A stretch of DNA of 64,000 nucleotides from Mesorhizobium sp. B4-1-4. GTDB taxonomy: Bacteria; Pseudomonadota; Alphaproteobacteria; Rhizobiales; Rhizobiaceae. Below the pieces are notes generated by a model, which saw only the letters and a program-made list of their open reading frames with translations, was not told the DNA's origin and did not search any database. Within the stretch, counting starts at the first letter, position 1. The number at the start of each line of letters is the position of its first letter. Positions 37,894 to 48,075 of the stretch are shown piece by piece. The position numbers and the translations under genes are program-made. The DNA is taken from positions 868,001 to 932,000 of the forward strand of contig NZ_CP083950.1 of the NCBI RefSeq assembly GCF_006439395.2, given 5' to 3'.

Positions 37894-39357
37894 TCAATAC
37901 GGGCTCGCCACATCTCCCATTTCGACATAGACAGCCTTCAGCTGCGAATAAAGCGCCAGTGCCGCCAGCGAGTTCTCGCGGCCGATGCCGGACTGCTTGA
38001 AGCCGCCGAAAGGAATTTCCACCGGCGTCAGATTGTAGGCATTGATCCAGCAGGTGCCGGCCTGAAGCTCGGCGATGACGCGATGGGCGCGCGGCAGGTC
38101 GCGCGTGAACACGCCCGCGGCGAGGCCGAATTCGGTGTCGTTGGCACGGTCGATCACCTCGTCCTCGCCATCGAATTTCAGCACGCTCATCACAGGCCCG
38201 AAGATTTCCTCGCGCGCGATGCGCATCGTGTCGGTGACACCCGTAAATACCGTCGGCTCGACAAAGAAGCCGCCCTGGAAGCCTTGCAAGGAAGGCACGT
38301 TGCCGCCGCAGGCGAGTGTTGCGCCGTCCTGCTTGCCGGCCTCGATATAGCCGACCACCTTCTCATGCTGCGCCCTGGATACCAGCGGACCCATCTGGGT
38401 CTCGGGGTCGAGCGGATCGCCGATACGAATCTTCTTCGTCCGCTCGACCAATCGTTCGACGAAGCGGTCATGAATGCCGCTTTGCACGAAGACTCGCGTG
38501 CCGTTGGAGCAGATCTGGCCGGTCGAATAGAAATTGCCGAGCATGGCGCCGCCGATGGCGTTCTCGATGTCGGCGTCGTCGAAGACGATCAGCGGCGACT
38601 TCCCCCCAAGCTCCATCGTCGCGTGCTTCATCTTCGAACCGGCTGATGACAACACCTTTCGGCCGGTCGGCACCGAGCCCGTCACCGAGACCTTGGCGAC
38701 GATATCGTGGCCGACGAGCCCGGCGCCGACGTCGCCATAGCCCTGCACCACATTGAACAGCCCATCGGGCAGGCCGGCCTCGCTGTAGATCTCGGCCAGC
38801 GCCAACGCCGAAAGAGGGGTGTTCTCCGACGGCTTGAACACCATGGCGTTGCCCATGGCCAGCGCCGGCGCCGATTTCCAGCCGGCGATCTGGATCGGGT
38901 AGTTCCAGGCGCCGATGCCGACGCAGACGCCGAGCGCCTCGCGCCGCGTATAGGCAAAGGGACCGCCAAGATCGACGGCCTCACCATTATAGGCGGCGAC
39001 CGCGCCGCCGAAATATTCAAGGCAGTCCGCCGCCGAAGGCGCGTCCGCCACAAGCGTCTCCTGGATCGCCTTCCCGGTGTCCAACGTTTCGATGCGGGCG
39101 AGATCTGCGTTGCGGGCGCGCAAAATGTCGGCGGCGCGGCGCAGGATGCGGCCGCGCTCGACCGGCTTCAGCCGCGCCCAGGCCGGCTGTGCGGCCCGTG
39201 CGGCCTCGATCGCGAGTTCCAGCACGTTCGGCGTCGCCGAACGCAGCATCGCGATGGTCTCGCCCGTTGCCGGATAGATGACCGGCAACGGCGCGCCCTG
39301 CTCGTCGTCGATATAGCGTCCGTTGACATAGTGCGATGCCGTGGGCTGGGCGCGCAT
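37894..39357 (-). CDS. betB: Betaine aldehyde dehydrogenase
   Basis: A 487-residue NAD(P)-dependent aldehyde dehydrogenase oxidising betaine aldehyde to glycine betaine. Motifs: [21 protein letters not shown] (cofactor strand), [16 protein letters not shown] with the general-base Glu, [12 protein letters not shown] with the catalytic Cys, and [11 protein letters not shown]. The ATG at 39357 gives the standard BetB length; the frame stays open upstream through betA but that part is antisense-like in composition. It follows betA by ~150 bp in the bet operon. Betaine serves as osmoprotectant and, in rhizobia, as carbon and nitrogen source. Confidence 0.95.
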   Translation of the reverse strand: MRAQPTASHYVNGRYIDDEQGAPLPVIYPATGETIAMLRSATPNVLELAIEAARAAQPAWARLKPVERGRILRRAADILRARNADLARIETLDTGKAIQETLVADAPSAADCLEYFGGAVAAYNGEAVDLGGPFAYTRREALGVCVGIGAWNYPIQIAGWKSAPALAMGNAMVFKPSENTPLSALALAEIYSEAGLPDGLFNVVQGYGDVGAGLVGHDIVAKVSVTGSVPTGRKVLSSAGSKMKHATMELGGKSPLIVFDDADIENAIGGAMLGNFYSTGQICSNGTRVFVQSGIHDRFVERLVERTKKIRIGDPLDPETQMGPLVSRAQHEKVVGYIEAGKQDGATLACGGNVPSLQGFQGGFFVEPTVFTGVTDTMRIAREEIFGPVMSVLKFDGEDEVIDRANDTEFGLAAGVFTRDLPRAHRVIAELQAGTCWINAYNLTPVEIPFGGFKQSGIGRENSLAALALYSQLKAVYVEMGDVASPY

Positions 39358-39506
39358 GGGAGTCTCCACATTGTCTTCGCCGCAGCGCCGCGCGTCCTCC
39401 TGGACGCGCAAAGGACGCTGCAGCACCTTATTTCTGCGCATGAACTTTCCAGAAATCGAATCCGATTTCGGGATCATGCGCCGGAGGAATGTCCCGGGAT
39501 CATGCT

Positions 39507-41159
39507 CTATCTGTCCGACACCTGCCAGCGCGGATTGATCCATGGCTCCTGGTTGGAGGGCGCCAGCGGCGTGCGGCCGAGAATGTGGTCGGAGGCCTTC
39601 TCGCCGGTCATGATCGACGGCGCGTTGAGGTTGCCGTTGGTGACACGCGGGAAGATCGAGGAATCGGCGACGCGCAAGCCCTCGACACCGATGACCCGGC
39701 ATTCCGGATCGACGACACTCATTGCGTCGTCGGCTCGCCCCATCTTGCAGGTGCCGCACGGGTGATAGGCGCTCTCGGCATGGTCGCGGATGAAGACATC
39801 GAGTTCGTCGTCCGACTGCACATGGCTGCCCGGCGAGATTTCCTCACCGCGATAGGCGTCGAACGCCGACTGGCCGAAGATCTGTCGCGTCAGCCGGATG
39901 CAGTGACGGAACTCCGCCCAGTCGTCCGGGTGCGACATGTAGTTGAAGTGGATCACCGGCTTCGATTTTGGATCCGGCGAGCGCAGCGTCACCGAGCCGC
40001 GTGATTTCGACCGCATTGGTCCGACATGGGCCTGGAAGCCATGCGACTTCGCCGCCGCCTTGCCGTCGTAACGAACCGCCGCCGGGATGAAGTGGTACTG
40101 GATATCGGGGTAGTCGACGCCGGCGCGCGAGCGCACGAATGCCGCCGCCTCGAAATGGTTGGTGGCGCCGAGGCCTGATTTGAAGAACAGCCACTGCGCC
40201 CCGATCATCGCCTTGGAGAACGGGTTGAGCACCGAATTCAGCGTGATCGGCTTGGTCGATTCCTGCTGGATGTAGAGCTCCAGATGATCCTGCAGGTTGC
40301 GGCCGACGCCGGGCCGGTCGGCCACGACGGCAATGCCGTTTTCGCGTAGATGCTCGGCCGGGCCGATGCCGGACAGCATCAGGATCTTGGGCGAGTTGAT
40401 CGACGAGGCGGCGACGATCACCTCACGTCGCGCCTTAACGACCTGAATCTGCTTGTGAGCCTCGATCTCGACGCCGATGGCGCGTTGATTCTCGATGATC
40501 ACCCGCCGGGCAAAACCTTTGACCAGACTCACGTTTTTACGCCTGAGCGCCGGCTTCAGATAGGCTGATGCCGCCGACCAGCGCCGACCGCCCAGAATGG
40601 TCTGCTCCATCGCGCCGAAGCCTTCCTGCTTGGCACCATTATAGTCGTCGGTCAGTTCGAACCCGGCCTGACGGCCCGCCTCGACGAAGGCACCATAGAG
40701 CGGATTGCGCCGCGAGCCGCGCTGCACATGCAGCGGCCCACCATGTCCGCGCCAGCCGTCCTCGCCTCCGTCGGAATCTTCCATGCGCTTGAAATAGGGA
40801 AGCACGTCGGCAAAGCCCCAGCCGGCCGCCCCCTGTTCGGCCCAATGATCGAAGTCGCGGGCATGGCCGCGCACATAGACCATTCCGTTGATAGAGGACG
40901 AACCGCCGATCACCTTGCCGCGCGGCGTCGCCAGCACACGGCCGCCGAGATGGGATTCAGGTTCGCTGGCGAAGCCCCAGTCATAGAGGCTCATGTTGAG
41001 CGGGATCGACAGCGCCGACGGCATCTGGATCAGCGGCCCGATATCGCTGCCGCCGAATTCGATGACGATGACCGAATGCTTGCCGTCTTCCGACAGGCGA
41101 TAGGCCATGGCCGAGCCGGCGGAGCCGGAGCCGATGATGACGAAATCCGCTTCAAGCAT
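39507..41159 (-). CDS. betA: Choline dehydrogenase (GMC oxidoreductase)
   Basis: A 550-residue FAD enzyme oxidising choline to betaine aldehyde, membrane-associated in most bacteria. The N-terminal dinucleotide fold is [24 protein letters not shown] signature 1 is [26 protein letters not shown], and signature 2 lies near GREVI(V)[18 protein letters not shown]. The active-site His pair is in [12 protein letters not shown] and the C-terminal [17 protein letters not shown]. It is separated by 3 bp from the PLP-lyase gene upstream. The length equals that of S. meliloti BetA. Confidence 0.95.
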   Translation of the reverse strand: MLEADFVIIGSGSAGSAMAYRLSEDGKHSVIVIEFGGSDIGPLIQMPSALSIPLNMSLYDWGFASEPESHLGGRVLATPRGKVIGGSSSINGMVYVRGHARDFDHWAEQGAAGWGFADVLPYFKRMEDSDGGEDGWRGHGGPLHVQRGSRRNPLYGAFVEAGRQAGFELTDDYNGAKQEGFGAMEQTILGGRRWSAASAYLKPALRRKNVSLVKGFARRVIIENQRAIGVEIEAHKQIQVVKARREVIVAASSINSPKILMLSGIGPAEHLRENGIAVVADRPGVGRNLQDHLELYIQQESTKPITLNSVLNPFSKAMIGAQWLFFKSGLGATNHFEAAAFVRSRAGVDYPDIQYHFIPAAVRYDGKAAAKSHGFQAHVGPMRSKSRGSVTLRSPDPKSKPVIHFNYMSHPDDWAEFRHCIRLTRQIFGQSAFDAYRGEEISPGSHVQSDDELDVFIRDHAESAYHPCGTCKMGRADDAMSVVDPECRVIGVEGLRVADSSIFPRVTNGNLNAPSIMTGEKASDHILGRTPLAPSNQEPWINPRWQVSDR

Positions 41160-41162
41160 GGT

Positions 41163-42176
41163 TCATGTCAGCCCATTATTCATATGCGTGATGAAATCGG
41201 CGAGCGAGACGTTGCCGCCGGTTGCGACCACAAGAACGGTCTTGCCCTTCACATCCACCTTGCCGCCGAGCAGTGCGGCCAGCGATGCCGCGCCTGACGG
41301 CTCCAGCACCAGCTTCATCCGCTCGAAGGCAATCCGCATTGCCTGCCGCACCGATTGATCGTCCACCGTGATGATGCCCCGCACGCCCGCGGTCTTGACC
41401 GCCGCGAAGGGCGCATCGCCTGGGCGTCGCGACATAAGCCCGTCGCAGATCGATTTCGGCCCGATCGGCATCGTCTCGATGCTGCCATGCGCCAGGGAGG
41501 CACCCATGCCGTTGAATCCTTCCGGCTCGACGCCGATGATCTCGGTAGCCGGCGACAAATAGTGGAAGGCAAGCGAAACGCCGCCGATCAGCCCGCCACC
41601 GCCGACCGAGCAGAACAACAGATCGGCGCTGGCATCCTTGGCGGCAAGCTGGTCGAGCGCCTCGAGGCCAGCGCCCGCCTGGCCGGCGACGATCTCGGGA
41701 TCGTCGAACGGATGCAGGAGAGCCACGCCTTCGGTCTCGGCGATTTCGCGCGCCTTGGCGGCGGCGACCTCCTCACGGGCGCGCTCGCCATGGTCGGTGA
41801 GCACGACTCGCGCGCCGTAACCCGCCGTGGCGTCACGCTTGGCGGCCGGCGCGTCGATCGGCATGACGATGGTGACGGGAATGCCGAGCGCCTGGCCAGC
41901 GGCGGCCAGCCCCTGCGCGAAATTGCCGGAAGAATAGGCGACGACGCCCCTCTTCGCCTCGTCGGCCGAAAGCCGCTTCAGCCGCCAATAGGCGCCGCGT
42001 ATCTTGAAGGATCCGGCCCATTGCAGCGATTCCGGTTTGACGAAGACACGGGCCGCACCTGTCTCGCGCGCCAGTGCCACCGATTCCAGCAGCGGCGTGA
42101 TCTGCGTCGCCCGGGACGTGACGGCATAGGCCTGCTTGAGATGGTCGAGGGTAGGGACAAGGATCTGGGTCATCAT
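41163..42176 (-). CDS. Threonine/serine dehydratase-like PLP enzyme within the bet operon
   Basis: A 337-residue fold-type II PLP enzyme. The Schiff-base lysine is in QWAGSFKIRGAYWRL, the substrate loop is SSGNFAQGLA, and the phosphate-binding glycine loop is CSVGGGGLIGGVS. It lacks a C-terminal ACT-like regulatory domain, so it is a catabolic (TdcB/serine racemase-like) form that would deaminate threonine or serine to a 2-oxo acid and ammonia. ATG overlaps the betC stop and the gene ends 3 bp before betA, so it is a true operon member. It may act on serine derived from betaine demethylation (betaine to glycine to serine), which is my inference. Confidence 0.85.
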   Translation of the reverse strand: MMTQILVPTLDHLKQAYAVTSRATQITPLLESVALARETGAARVFVKPESLQWAGSFKIRGAYWRLKRLSADEAKRGVVAYSSGNFAQGLAAAGQALGIPVTIVMPIDAPAAKRDATAGYGARVVLTDHGERAREEVAAAKAREIAETEGVALLHPFDDPEIVAGQAGAGLEALDQLAAKDASADLLFCSVGGGGLIGGVSLAFHYLSPATEIIGVEPEGFNGMGASLAHGSIETMPIGPKSICDGLMSRRPGDAPFAAVKTAGVRGIITVDDQSVRQAMRIAFERMKLVLEPSGAASLAALLGGKVDVKGKTVLVVATGGNVSLADFITHMNNGLT

Positions 42177-43702
42177 TCGCCTCGCGGGAACCGCTTCTGC
42201 TCTTCGAGCACGTTGAGATCCATGTGGTTGCGCATGTAACGTTCCGACGCCTTTTGCAGCGGCTGGAATTCCCAGGGGTAGTGCATGCCGTTGCGCAGCG
42301 CCGGATAGACCACCCAGCGCCGCGCCTGGCTGGCGCGCACGGCGGCATCGAACGCCGCCATGTCCCAGCGCGCGCGGACTTTTTCCATGAACGTCGCCAC
42401 CAGCCCGGCATGCGCCGGATCGGCGGCGAGATTAGCCAATTCATGGGGGTCGGATTCGATATCATAGAGTTGAGGCGGATCGATCTCGCAATGGACGAAC
42501 TTGTAACGGCCATCGCGGATCGCCACCAACGGCGCGTTGGAGCCTTCGGCGGCGTATTCCATCAGCACTGGTGCGGTGCGCTGCTTGCCATCCAGCAGCG
42601 GCAGCAGCGACTGGCCATCGGTCCATGGCGCGATTGCGCTCATGTCGATGCCAGCGAGGTCGCAGAGCGTCGGCGTCACATCGAGATTGGAGACCGGCGT
42701 GTCGATCCGGCCGGCCGGCACGCCCTTGCCAGCGATCATCAGCGGCACCCGCGCCGAGCCCTCGAAGAAGCACATCTTGAACCAAAGCCCGCGCTCCCCA
42801 AGCATATCGCCGTGGTCCGAGCAGAACAGGATGATTGTGTCGTCGAGCATGCGCGTGCGCTCCAGCACCGACAGCAACTCGCCGACCTTGTCGTCGAGAT
42901 AGGAGATGTTGGCGAAATAGCCGCGACGGGAGCGGCGGATCTGCTCGGCAGTGATGTCGAAACTGTCGTAGTCGCAGGCCTTGTACAGCCGCTTCGAATG
43001 CGGGTCCTGGCTGTCATAGGGAATGAAGGCCACTTCGGGCTCGAGCGCCGCGCAATCCTCGTAAAGATCCCAATATTGCCGCCGCGCTACATAGGGATCG
43101 TGCGGATGCGTGAAGGAAACCGTCAGGCACCAGGGCCGGTGCGCGGCGCCGTCGGAGACGCGGGCGAAATCATAGAGCTTCTGCACAGCGTGGAAAGCGA
43201 CCTCGTCGTCATACTCCATCTGGTTCGAGATCTCGGCGACGCCGGCACCGGTCACCGAGCCCAGATTGTGGTACCACCAATCGATGCGCTCGCCGGGCTT
43301 GCGATAGTCCGGCGTCCAGCCGAAGTCAGCCGGATAGATATCGGTCGTCAGCCGCTCCTCGAAGCCGTGCAATTGGTCGGGCCCGACAAAATGCATCTTG
43401 CCCGACAGCACCGTGTGATAGCCGTCGGAACGCAGATGATGCGCGAAGGTCGGGATGGACGAGGCGAATTCGGCAGCATTGTCATAGACCTCGGTGCGCG
43501 ACGGCAACTGGCCGCTCATGAACGAGGCCCGGCCCGGCGCACAGAGCGGCGAGGCCGTGTAGTTATTCGCAAAGCGCGCCGAGCGTGCGGCCAACGCCTT
43601 CAGATGCGGTGCATGCAGGAAGGCCGCCGGTCCATCGGGGAATAGCGTTCCGTTGAGTTGATCGACCATGACGATCAGGAAATTGGGTCGTTTCGCTGTC
43701 AC
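42173..43702 (-). CDS. betC: Choline-O-sulfatase
   Basis: A 509-residue type I sulfatase releasing choline and sulfate from choline-O-sulfate. The formylglycine signature is [14 protein letters not shown] (C-x-P-x-R), with [12 protein letters not shown] at the start, and [13 protein letters not shown] carrying metal ligands. The family-specific C-terminal extension that ends [16 protein letters not shown] is present. GTG at 43702 overlaps the betI stop (GTGA); its length fits the S. meliloti BetC (~512). An upstream continuation of the frame is antisense to betI and rejected. A formylglycine-generating system must be encoded elsewhere. Confidence 0.94.
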   Translation of the reverse strand: MTAKRPNFLIVMVDQLNGTLFPDGPAAFLHAPHLKALAARSARFANNYTASPLCAPGRASFMSGQLPSRTEVYDNAAEFASSIPTFAHHLRSDGYHTVLSGKMHFVGPDQLHGFEERLTTDIYPADFGWTPDYRKPGERIDWWYHNLGSVTGAGVAEISNQMEYDDEVAFHAVQKLYDFARVSDGAAHRPWCLTVSFTHPHDPYVARRQYWDLYEDCAALEPEVAFIPYDSQDPHSKRLYKACDYDSFDITAEQIRRSRRGYFANISYLDDKVGELLSVLERTRMLDDTIILFCSDHGDMLGERGLWFKMCFFEGSARVPLMIAGKGVPAGRIDTPVSNLDVTPTLCDLAGIDMSAIAPWTDGQSLLPLLDGKQRTAPVLMEYAAEGSNAPLVAIRDGRYKFVHCEIDPPQLYDIESDPHELANLAADPAHAGLVATFMEKVRARWDMAAFDAAVRASQARRWVVYPALRNGMHYPWEFQPLQKASERYMRNHMDLNVLEEQKRFPRGE

Positions 43703-44289
43703 TGTTTTTGCCGCTCGCCGAGTTTGGTTTCGAGATAATCCTCGACGAGCGCGATCGCGGTTGGGGCGTCGGGCACGCCGTCCTTCAGCGCACGCCTGAT
43801 GTACAGCCCGTCGATCATCGCCGCTGTCGCTTCGGCGGCACGGTCGGCCTCGGCCCTGGGCAGGATGCCGGTTAGCCCGCTCATGAGGTTCGAATGCAGC
43901 CGTCGCGCATAGACCCTGAGCAACCGCCGCAGCGAGGACGATTTCTGTGCCTCGACGTAGAAGGCGAGCCATGCGGCGATGGTTTCCGGCTGGAATTGGA
44001 TGTCGGAGAAGTTGACGGCGACCACGGCCGAGACGCGTTCGCGCGGGGACGCTGCGGATTGCAGCGCGCGGCGCATATCGATGGTCAGTTCGGCCAGGAT
44101 GTGCCGCATCGTCGCGAACAGCAGCTCGTCCTTGGCGCCGAAATAGTGATGGGCAAGGGCCGAGGACACGCCAGCGCGCCCGGCAATCTCGGACATGGTC
44201 ACATCAAGCGAGCCGCGCTCGCCGATCGCCGAGATCGTCGCATCGATGAGCGCCTTGCGGCGCAGTGGCTCCATCCCGACTTTCGGCAT
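43699..44289 (-). CDS. betI: TetR-family repressor BetI
   Basis: A 196-residue TetR/BetI repressor. The HTH (about residues 8-55: [47 protein letters not shown]) and the BetI-type C-terminal domain with [12 protein letters not shown] are typical. It represses the bet genes in the absence of choline. [18 protein letters not shown] is the standard BetI start, so I use the ATG at 44289 although the frame is open to 44457. It is first in the operon, translationally coupled to betC. A likely operator lies 35 bp upstream. Confidence 0.93.
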   Translation of the reverse strand: MPKVGMEPLRRKALIDATISAIGERGSLDVTMSEIAGRAGVSSALAHHYFGAKDELLFATMRHILAELTIDMRRALQSAASPRERVSAVVAVNFSDIQFQPETIAAWLAFYVEAQKSSSLRRLLRVYARRLHSNLMSGLTGILPRAEADRAAEATAAMIDGLYIRRALKDGVPDAPTAIALVEDYLETKLGERQKQ

Positions 44290-44323
44290 CTCGCTAGGTT
44301 CCTCTGAAGCAGGATTATTTTTT

Positions 44324-44340
44324 ATTGACGGATCAATCAA
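44324..44340 (-). promoter_or_regulatory. Candidate BetI operator
   Basis: ATTGA-CGGA-TCAAT is a perfect 5-bp inverted repeat (44324-44337). Read on the minus strand with flanks it is TTGATTGATCCGTCAATAAA. This resembles, from memory, the E. coli BetI-protected TTGATTGGACGTTCAATA. It sits in an AT-rich stretch 35-50 bp before the betI ATG, a proper place for autorepression. Confidence 0.6.
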
Positions 44341-44489
44341 CAAAAAAATCGTCGCAGGCTCGACCTGCACCAAGCGATTGTCTGGTTCCGGCCCTTCACG
44401 GCGAACGCAGGAATGTTTATATTTGAACAATAAAGGCGAAGTGCGCCATAGGCCCACATGCTAGGCTGGCGCGAAGGATGGAGACCGCC

Positions 44490-45656
44490 ATGACCGCATG
44501 CATCGTCGGCTGGGCGCATTCGCGTTTCGGCAAGCTCGAGGGCGAAACGCTCGAAAACCTCATCGTCAAGGTCGCGACGGACGCGCTCGACCATGCCGGA
44601 ATCGGCCCGGACGATGTCGACGAGATCGTGCTTGGCCATTTCAACGCCGGCTTTTCGGCGCAGGATTTCACCGCAAGCCTGGTGCTGCAGGCCGATGACC
44701 GGCTGCGCTTCAAGCCGGCGACGCGCGTCGAGAATGCCTGTGCGACGGGATCGGCGGCGGTCCGGCAAGGTATTCGTGCCATCGATGCCAACGCGGCCCG
44801 CATCGTGCTGGTAGTCGGCGCCGAGCAGATGACGACGACGCCCGGGCCGGAAATCGGCAAGAACCTGCTGAAGGCCTCCTATCTACCCGAGGACGGCGAC
44901 ACGCCGGCAGGGTTCGCCGGCGTCTTCGGCAAGATCGCGCAGGCGTATTTCCAGCGCTATGGCGACCAGTCGGACGCGCTCGCCATGATTGCCGCCAAGA
45001 ACCACAAGAATGGCGTCGACAACCCCTATGCCCAGATGCGCAAGGATTTCGGCTATGATTTCTGCCGGCAGGAAAGCGAGAAAAACCCCTTCGTCGCCGG
45101 CCCGCTGAAGCGCACGGACTGCTCGCTGGTTTCCGACGGCGCCGCCGCCCTTGTCCTGGCCGACACGGCAACGGCTTTGAAGATGCGCCGTGCGGTTGCC
45201 TTCCGCGCCAACGAACATGTGCAGGATTTCCTGCCGATGTCGAAGCGCGACATCCTGGCCTTCGAAGGCTGTGAACAGGCCTGGACCCGTGCGCTGAAGA
45301 ACGCCGGCGTTACGCTTGACGATCTGTCCTTTGTCGAGACGCATGACTGTTTCACGATCGCCGAACTAATCGAATATGAGGCGATGGGTCTGGCGAAACC
45401 CGGTGAGGGCGCCAAACTGGCGCTTGACGGCACGACGGCAAAGGACGGCCGCTTGCCGGTCAATCCCTCCGGCGGACTGAAGGCCAAGGGTCATCCGATC
45501 GGCGCAACCGGTGTGTCCATGCATGTCTTGACCGCCATGCAGCTTGTCGGCGAAGCCGGCGGCATCCAAGTGCCGGGCGCAAAGCTTGGCGGCATCTTCA
45601 ACATGGGTGGCGCGGCGGTGGCCAACTACGTTTCCATTCTCGACCGGATCAGGTAA
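44490..45656 (+). CDS. Thiolase-family acetyl-CoA acetyltransferase (SCP2/lipid-transfer thiolase type)
   Basis: A 388-residue thiolase-fold enzyme. The acyl-accepting Cys is in RVENACATGSAAVRQG (about residue 86). THDCFTIAELIEYEAMGL is typical of the SCP-x-like class, and the C-terminal GHPIGATGVSMHVLTAMQL carries a catalytic His. It should act on acyl-CoA condensation or thiolysis, perhaps of branched or sterol-derived acyl chains. GGAG lies 6 bp before ATG 44490; an ATG 12 bp earlier has no spacing for its own ribosome binding site. It is divergent from betI and 28 bp from the asparaginase gene, probably co-transcribed. Confidence 0.85.
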   Translation: MTACIVGWAHSRFGKLEGETLENLIVKVATDALDHAGIGPDDVDEIVLGHFNAGFSAQDFTASLVLQADDRLRFKPATRVENACATGSAAVRQGIRAIDANAARIVLVVGAEQMTTTPGPEIGKNLLKASYLPEDGDTPAGFAGVFGKIAQAYFQRYGDQSDALAMIAAKNHKNGVDNPYAQMRKDFGYDFCRQESEKNPFVAGPLKRTDCSLVSDGAAALVLADTATALKMRRAVAFRANEHVQDFLPMSKRDILAFEGCEQAWTRALKNAGVTLDDLSFVETHDCFTIAELIEYEAMGLAKPGEGAKLALDGTTAKDGRLPVNPSGGLKAKGHPIGATGVSMHVLTAMQLVGEAGGIQVPGAKLGGIFNMGGAAVANYVSILDRIR

Positions 45657-45684
45657 ACCGCCCCTGCATTCGCGGGAGGTGACA

Positions 45685-46689
45685 TTGGCAAATCCGGTTG
45701 TGATCGAGGTTCTGCGCGGTTCGATCGTCGAGAGCGCCCATCGCGGTGCCGTTGCGGTCTTCGATGCCGACGGCAAGTCGGTCTGGGAAATCGGCGACAC
45801 CTCAAGGCCGGTGTTTCCACGCTCGGCGGTCAAAGCCATCCAGGCCTTGCCGCTGGTCGAAACCGGTGCTGCCGACGCTTTTGGCTTCGGCAACCGCGAA
45901 CTGGCGCTGGCCTGCGCCTCGCATTCGGGCGAGCCGGCGCATGTCGAACTGGCGCGAGCCATGCTGGCCAAGGCCGGACTGGACAAGTCAGCGCTCGAAT
46001 GCGGCGCGCATTGGCCGTCGAATCATGACGCGGAGATCGCGCTCGCCCGCGCCGGCGATTTGCCGAATGCGCTGCACAACAACTGTTCGGGCAAGCATTC
46101 CGGCTTCCTCTGCGCCTGCGTCCATTCCGGCATCGCCCACCGCGGCTACGTCAAGGCGGGGCACGCCTTGCAGGAGATGGTGCGCGACGCGATGCAATCG
46201 GTCACCGGGGCAGTGCACGGCCCGGATGAGCGGGCGACCGACGGCTGCTCGATCCCGACCTATGCCGTACCGCTTAGGAGTTTCGCGCTCGGCTTTGCCC
46301 GCATGGCCACCACAAATGGTTTTGGTCCCGAGCGGGCCAAGGCGGCAAAGCGGCTGCTGGGCGCCTGCATGGCGGAGCCCTTCTTCGTTGCAGGCACTGG
46401 CCGCGCGGATCTGGCGCTCATGGAAGCCGCACCTGGCCGGATTTTTGCGAAAGGCGGCGCCGAAGGCGTCCACTGCAGCGCGCTACCTGAACTTGGCCTC
46501 GGCATAGCGATCAAATGCGATGATGGTGCCGGCCGCGCCGGCGAAGCCATGGCTGCCGCCGTCCTTGCCCGATTGTTGCATACGGACGAGGCCTTGGCGG
46601 CAAAGCTAGACGGAATGGCAAACGCGCCTATCGAAAGTCGGGTCGGGGCCAAGGTCGGGGCACTGCGGCCGACACAAGCCTTGAATTGA
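45685..46689 (+). CDS. L-asparaginase II, rhizobial type
   Basis: A 334-residue member of the Asparaginase_II family, typified by R. etli asparaginase and unrelated to the E. coli enzymes. It hydrolyses asparagine to aspartate and ammonia. Expected features are present: PRSAVKAIQALPLV with a Ser-x-x-Lys pair (S48/K51 in the R. etli enzyme), CASHSGEP with a second catalytic Ser, NNCSGKHSGF with C-x-x-K zinc ligands, and a later TDGCSIP Cys ligand. The start is TTG at 45685 with GGGAGGT 4 bp upstream; earlier in-frame starts lie within the thiolase gene. No signal peptide is seen. Confidence 0.87.
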   Translation: MANPVVIEVLRGSIVESAHRGAVAVFDADGKSVWEIGDTSRPVFPRSAVKAIQALPLVETGAADAFGFGNRELALACASHSGEPAHVELARAMLAKAGLDKSALECGAHWPSNHDAEIALARAGDLPNALHNNCSGKHSGFLCACVHSGIAHRGYVKAGHALQEMVRDAMQSVTGAVHGPDERATDGCSIPTYAVPLRSFALGFARMATTNGFGPERAKAAKRLLGACMAEPFFVAGTGRADLALMEAAPGRIFAKGGAEGVHCSALPELGLGIAIKCDDGAGRAGEAMAAAVLARLLHTDEALAAKLDGMANAPIESRVGAKVGALRPTQALN

Positions 46690-46698
46690 AAGCAGCGA

Positions 46699-48075
46699 TC
46701 AACTGACCCGGTTGCGCTCGACTGTCAGATGCGCGAAGCCGCTGTTGCTCAACTGGGTGAGGTCGGCCGTCACCGGTTCCGCCCAGCGCTGCCCGACGAC
46801 GGCGCCGTTCAACGTGCCGTCAATGACGTTGTCGGAGATGACGGCCGTGCCCGCACCTTCGGCCACGCTCACGGCAATGCCGGTGCCTGTCTTGCGGATG
46901 ATGTTGCCGGTGGCCACGACATTGCGCAGGTATGGGCCCCAGCCGATCGACATGCCATAGAGCGGTGCGTTCTCGATGACGTTGTTGGAAGCGACAGTGT
47001 CGGCCTCGACGGCTATACCGACGCCGAAGCCGGGCGGATCGGCCGGGTAGGGGCCGGTGGTCGACAGATTGCGCACGATGTTGCCCGAGCAGACGCCCAT
47101 GCGGCCGCCTTCGTTGAAGTTGACGATCGAGATGCCGTTGGCCGCGCCGTCGACGATATTGTTGCTGATGACGGCGCCCTCGAATGAGAATTCGGAATAG
47201 ACCGCGGTCTCGCCCGAGCGCGAGCAGGTGTTGTCCGATATCTGCAGGTTGCTCGAGCTGTTGGCCCTGATCGCCGAAAAGGCGCAATCCGAGACCACAT
47301 TGCCCGAGATGACGACATTGCCGGCGCGAAAGGCGTTGATGCCGTTTCCGTTCTGGCCGGTCCCGCCGCTGCGCGCGCCGATGCGTTCCACGCGGTTGCC
47401 GGTGACCATGGTGCCGTCTTCCGCCGCCTGCCAGCGATGAACGAGAATGCCGCCATTGGCGCAGTCGGCGACGGTGTTGCCCGTGATCGCCAGCCCACCG
47501 GCCTCGACCGAATAGATGCCGGCATCGGCTGCGCCCGATATGTCCGAGCGTTCGATGCGGCCCGCCGCATGTTCCAGCGCCAGTCCGTTCTTGCCGCTGC
47601 CCGTTATCTGGCAATTGTCGACGACGAGATGGCCGACCCGGCGCAGATCGAGCAGCCCTTGCGCGTAATCGCCCATCGTGCGGTTGGAACCGTCAAAGAC
47701 CAGCCCGCTCAGTTCGATATGGTCGGCCTGTTCGGCCATGAAGAGGTGGCCGTCGCCGCCATAGACGATCCGCGTGGCACCCGGCACGCCGGAAAGACGC
47801 ACGCGGTCGGGCAGCGACAGGTTGGAAACAACATAGCTGCCGGGCGGTAGGAACACCGGCATGTCGCGGCTGTTCGCGTCACGCAGTAGCTTGGCAAAGG
47901 CCTTGCTCTGATCATCGAAGGTGCCGGGTTGTACGCCCAGTTCGGTGGCATTGATGGAACCGCGCATCGAGGCCTTTTCGATGCCGGTAAGGCTCGCGGC
48001 TGCGGCCTTGCCGAGCGAGAGGCCGATGACGGCAAAGCCGGCGGTCCGCGTCAGCAGCGTTCGTCTGTTCAACAT
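46699..48075 (-). CDS. Tat-exported right-handed beta-helix protein
   Basis: A 458-residue protein with a twin-arginine leader (MLNRRTLLTRTAGFAVIGLS) and a ~400-residue right-handed parallel beta-helix made of repeats such as ISGNVVSDCAFSAIRANSSS, ISNNIVDGAANGISIVNF and ATGNIIRKTGTGIAVSVAEG. It fits the TIGR03808-type twin-arginine repeat proteins of rhizobia; their function is not known. Beta-helices of this kind often bind or cleave polysaccharides, but no catalytic triad is apparent. It starts at the ATG that begins the Tat leader; an upstream frame extension is rejected. It stands alone, convergent with the asparaginase gene. Confidence 0.82.
   Translation of the reverse strand: MLNRRTLLTRTAGFAVIGLSLGKAAAASLTGIEKASMRGSINATELGVQPGTFDDQSKAFAKLLRDANSRDMPVFLPPGSYVVSNLSLPDRVRLSGVPGATRIVYGGDGHLFMAEQADHIELSGLVFDGSNRTMGDYAQGLLDLRRVGHLVVDNCQITGSGKNGLALEHAAGRIERSDISGAADAGIYSVEAGGLAITGNTVADCANGGILVHRWQAAEDGTMVTGNRVERIGARSGGTGQNGNGINAFRAGNVVISGNVVSDCAFSAIRANSSSNLQISDNTCSRSGETAVYSEFSFEGAVISNNIVDGAANGISIVNFNEGGRMGVCSGNIVRNLSTTGPYPADPPGFGVGIAVEADTVASNNVIENAPLYGMSIGWGPYLRNVVATGNIIRKTGTGIAVSVAEGAGTAVISDNVIDGTLNGAVVGQRWAEPVTADLTQLSNSGFAHLTVERNRVS

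Noticed and set aside
39358..39759. Long N-terminal extension of betB (frame open to 39759)
   Set aside because: The sequence runs through the betA 3' end, is Arg/His rich and unlike any aldehyde dehydrogenase leader; the ATG at 39357 gives normal BetB.
43703..43972. Upstream extension of betC across betI
   Set aside because: It overlaps the well-supported betI gene in another frame and looks like its shadow; the GTG at 43702 starts the sulfatase domain properly.
44290..44457. Extension of betI upstream of 44289
   Set aside because: It covers the candidate operator and promoter and has no homology to TetR leaders.
46699..48075. Repeats in the beta-helix gene considered as a CRISPR or tandem DNA repeat
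   Set aside because: The repetition is only at protein level (about 22-25 residue coils); no identical DNA units or spacers. No CRISPR-like array was found elsewhere in the window.
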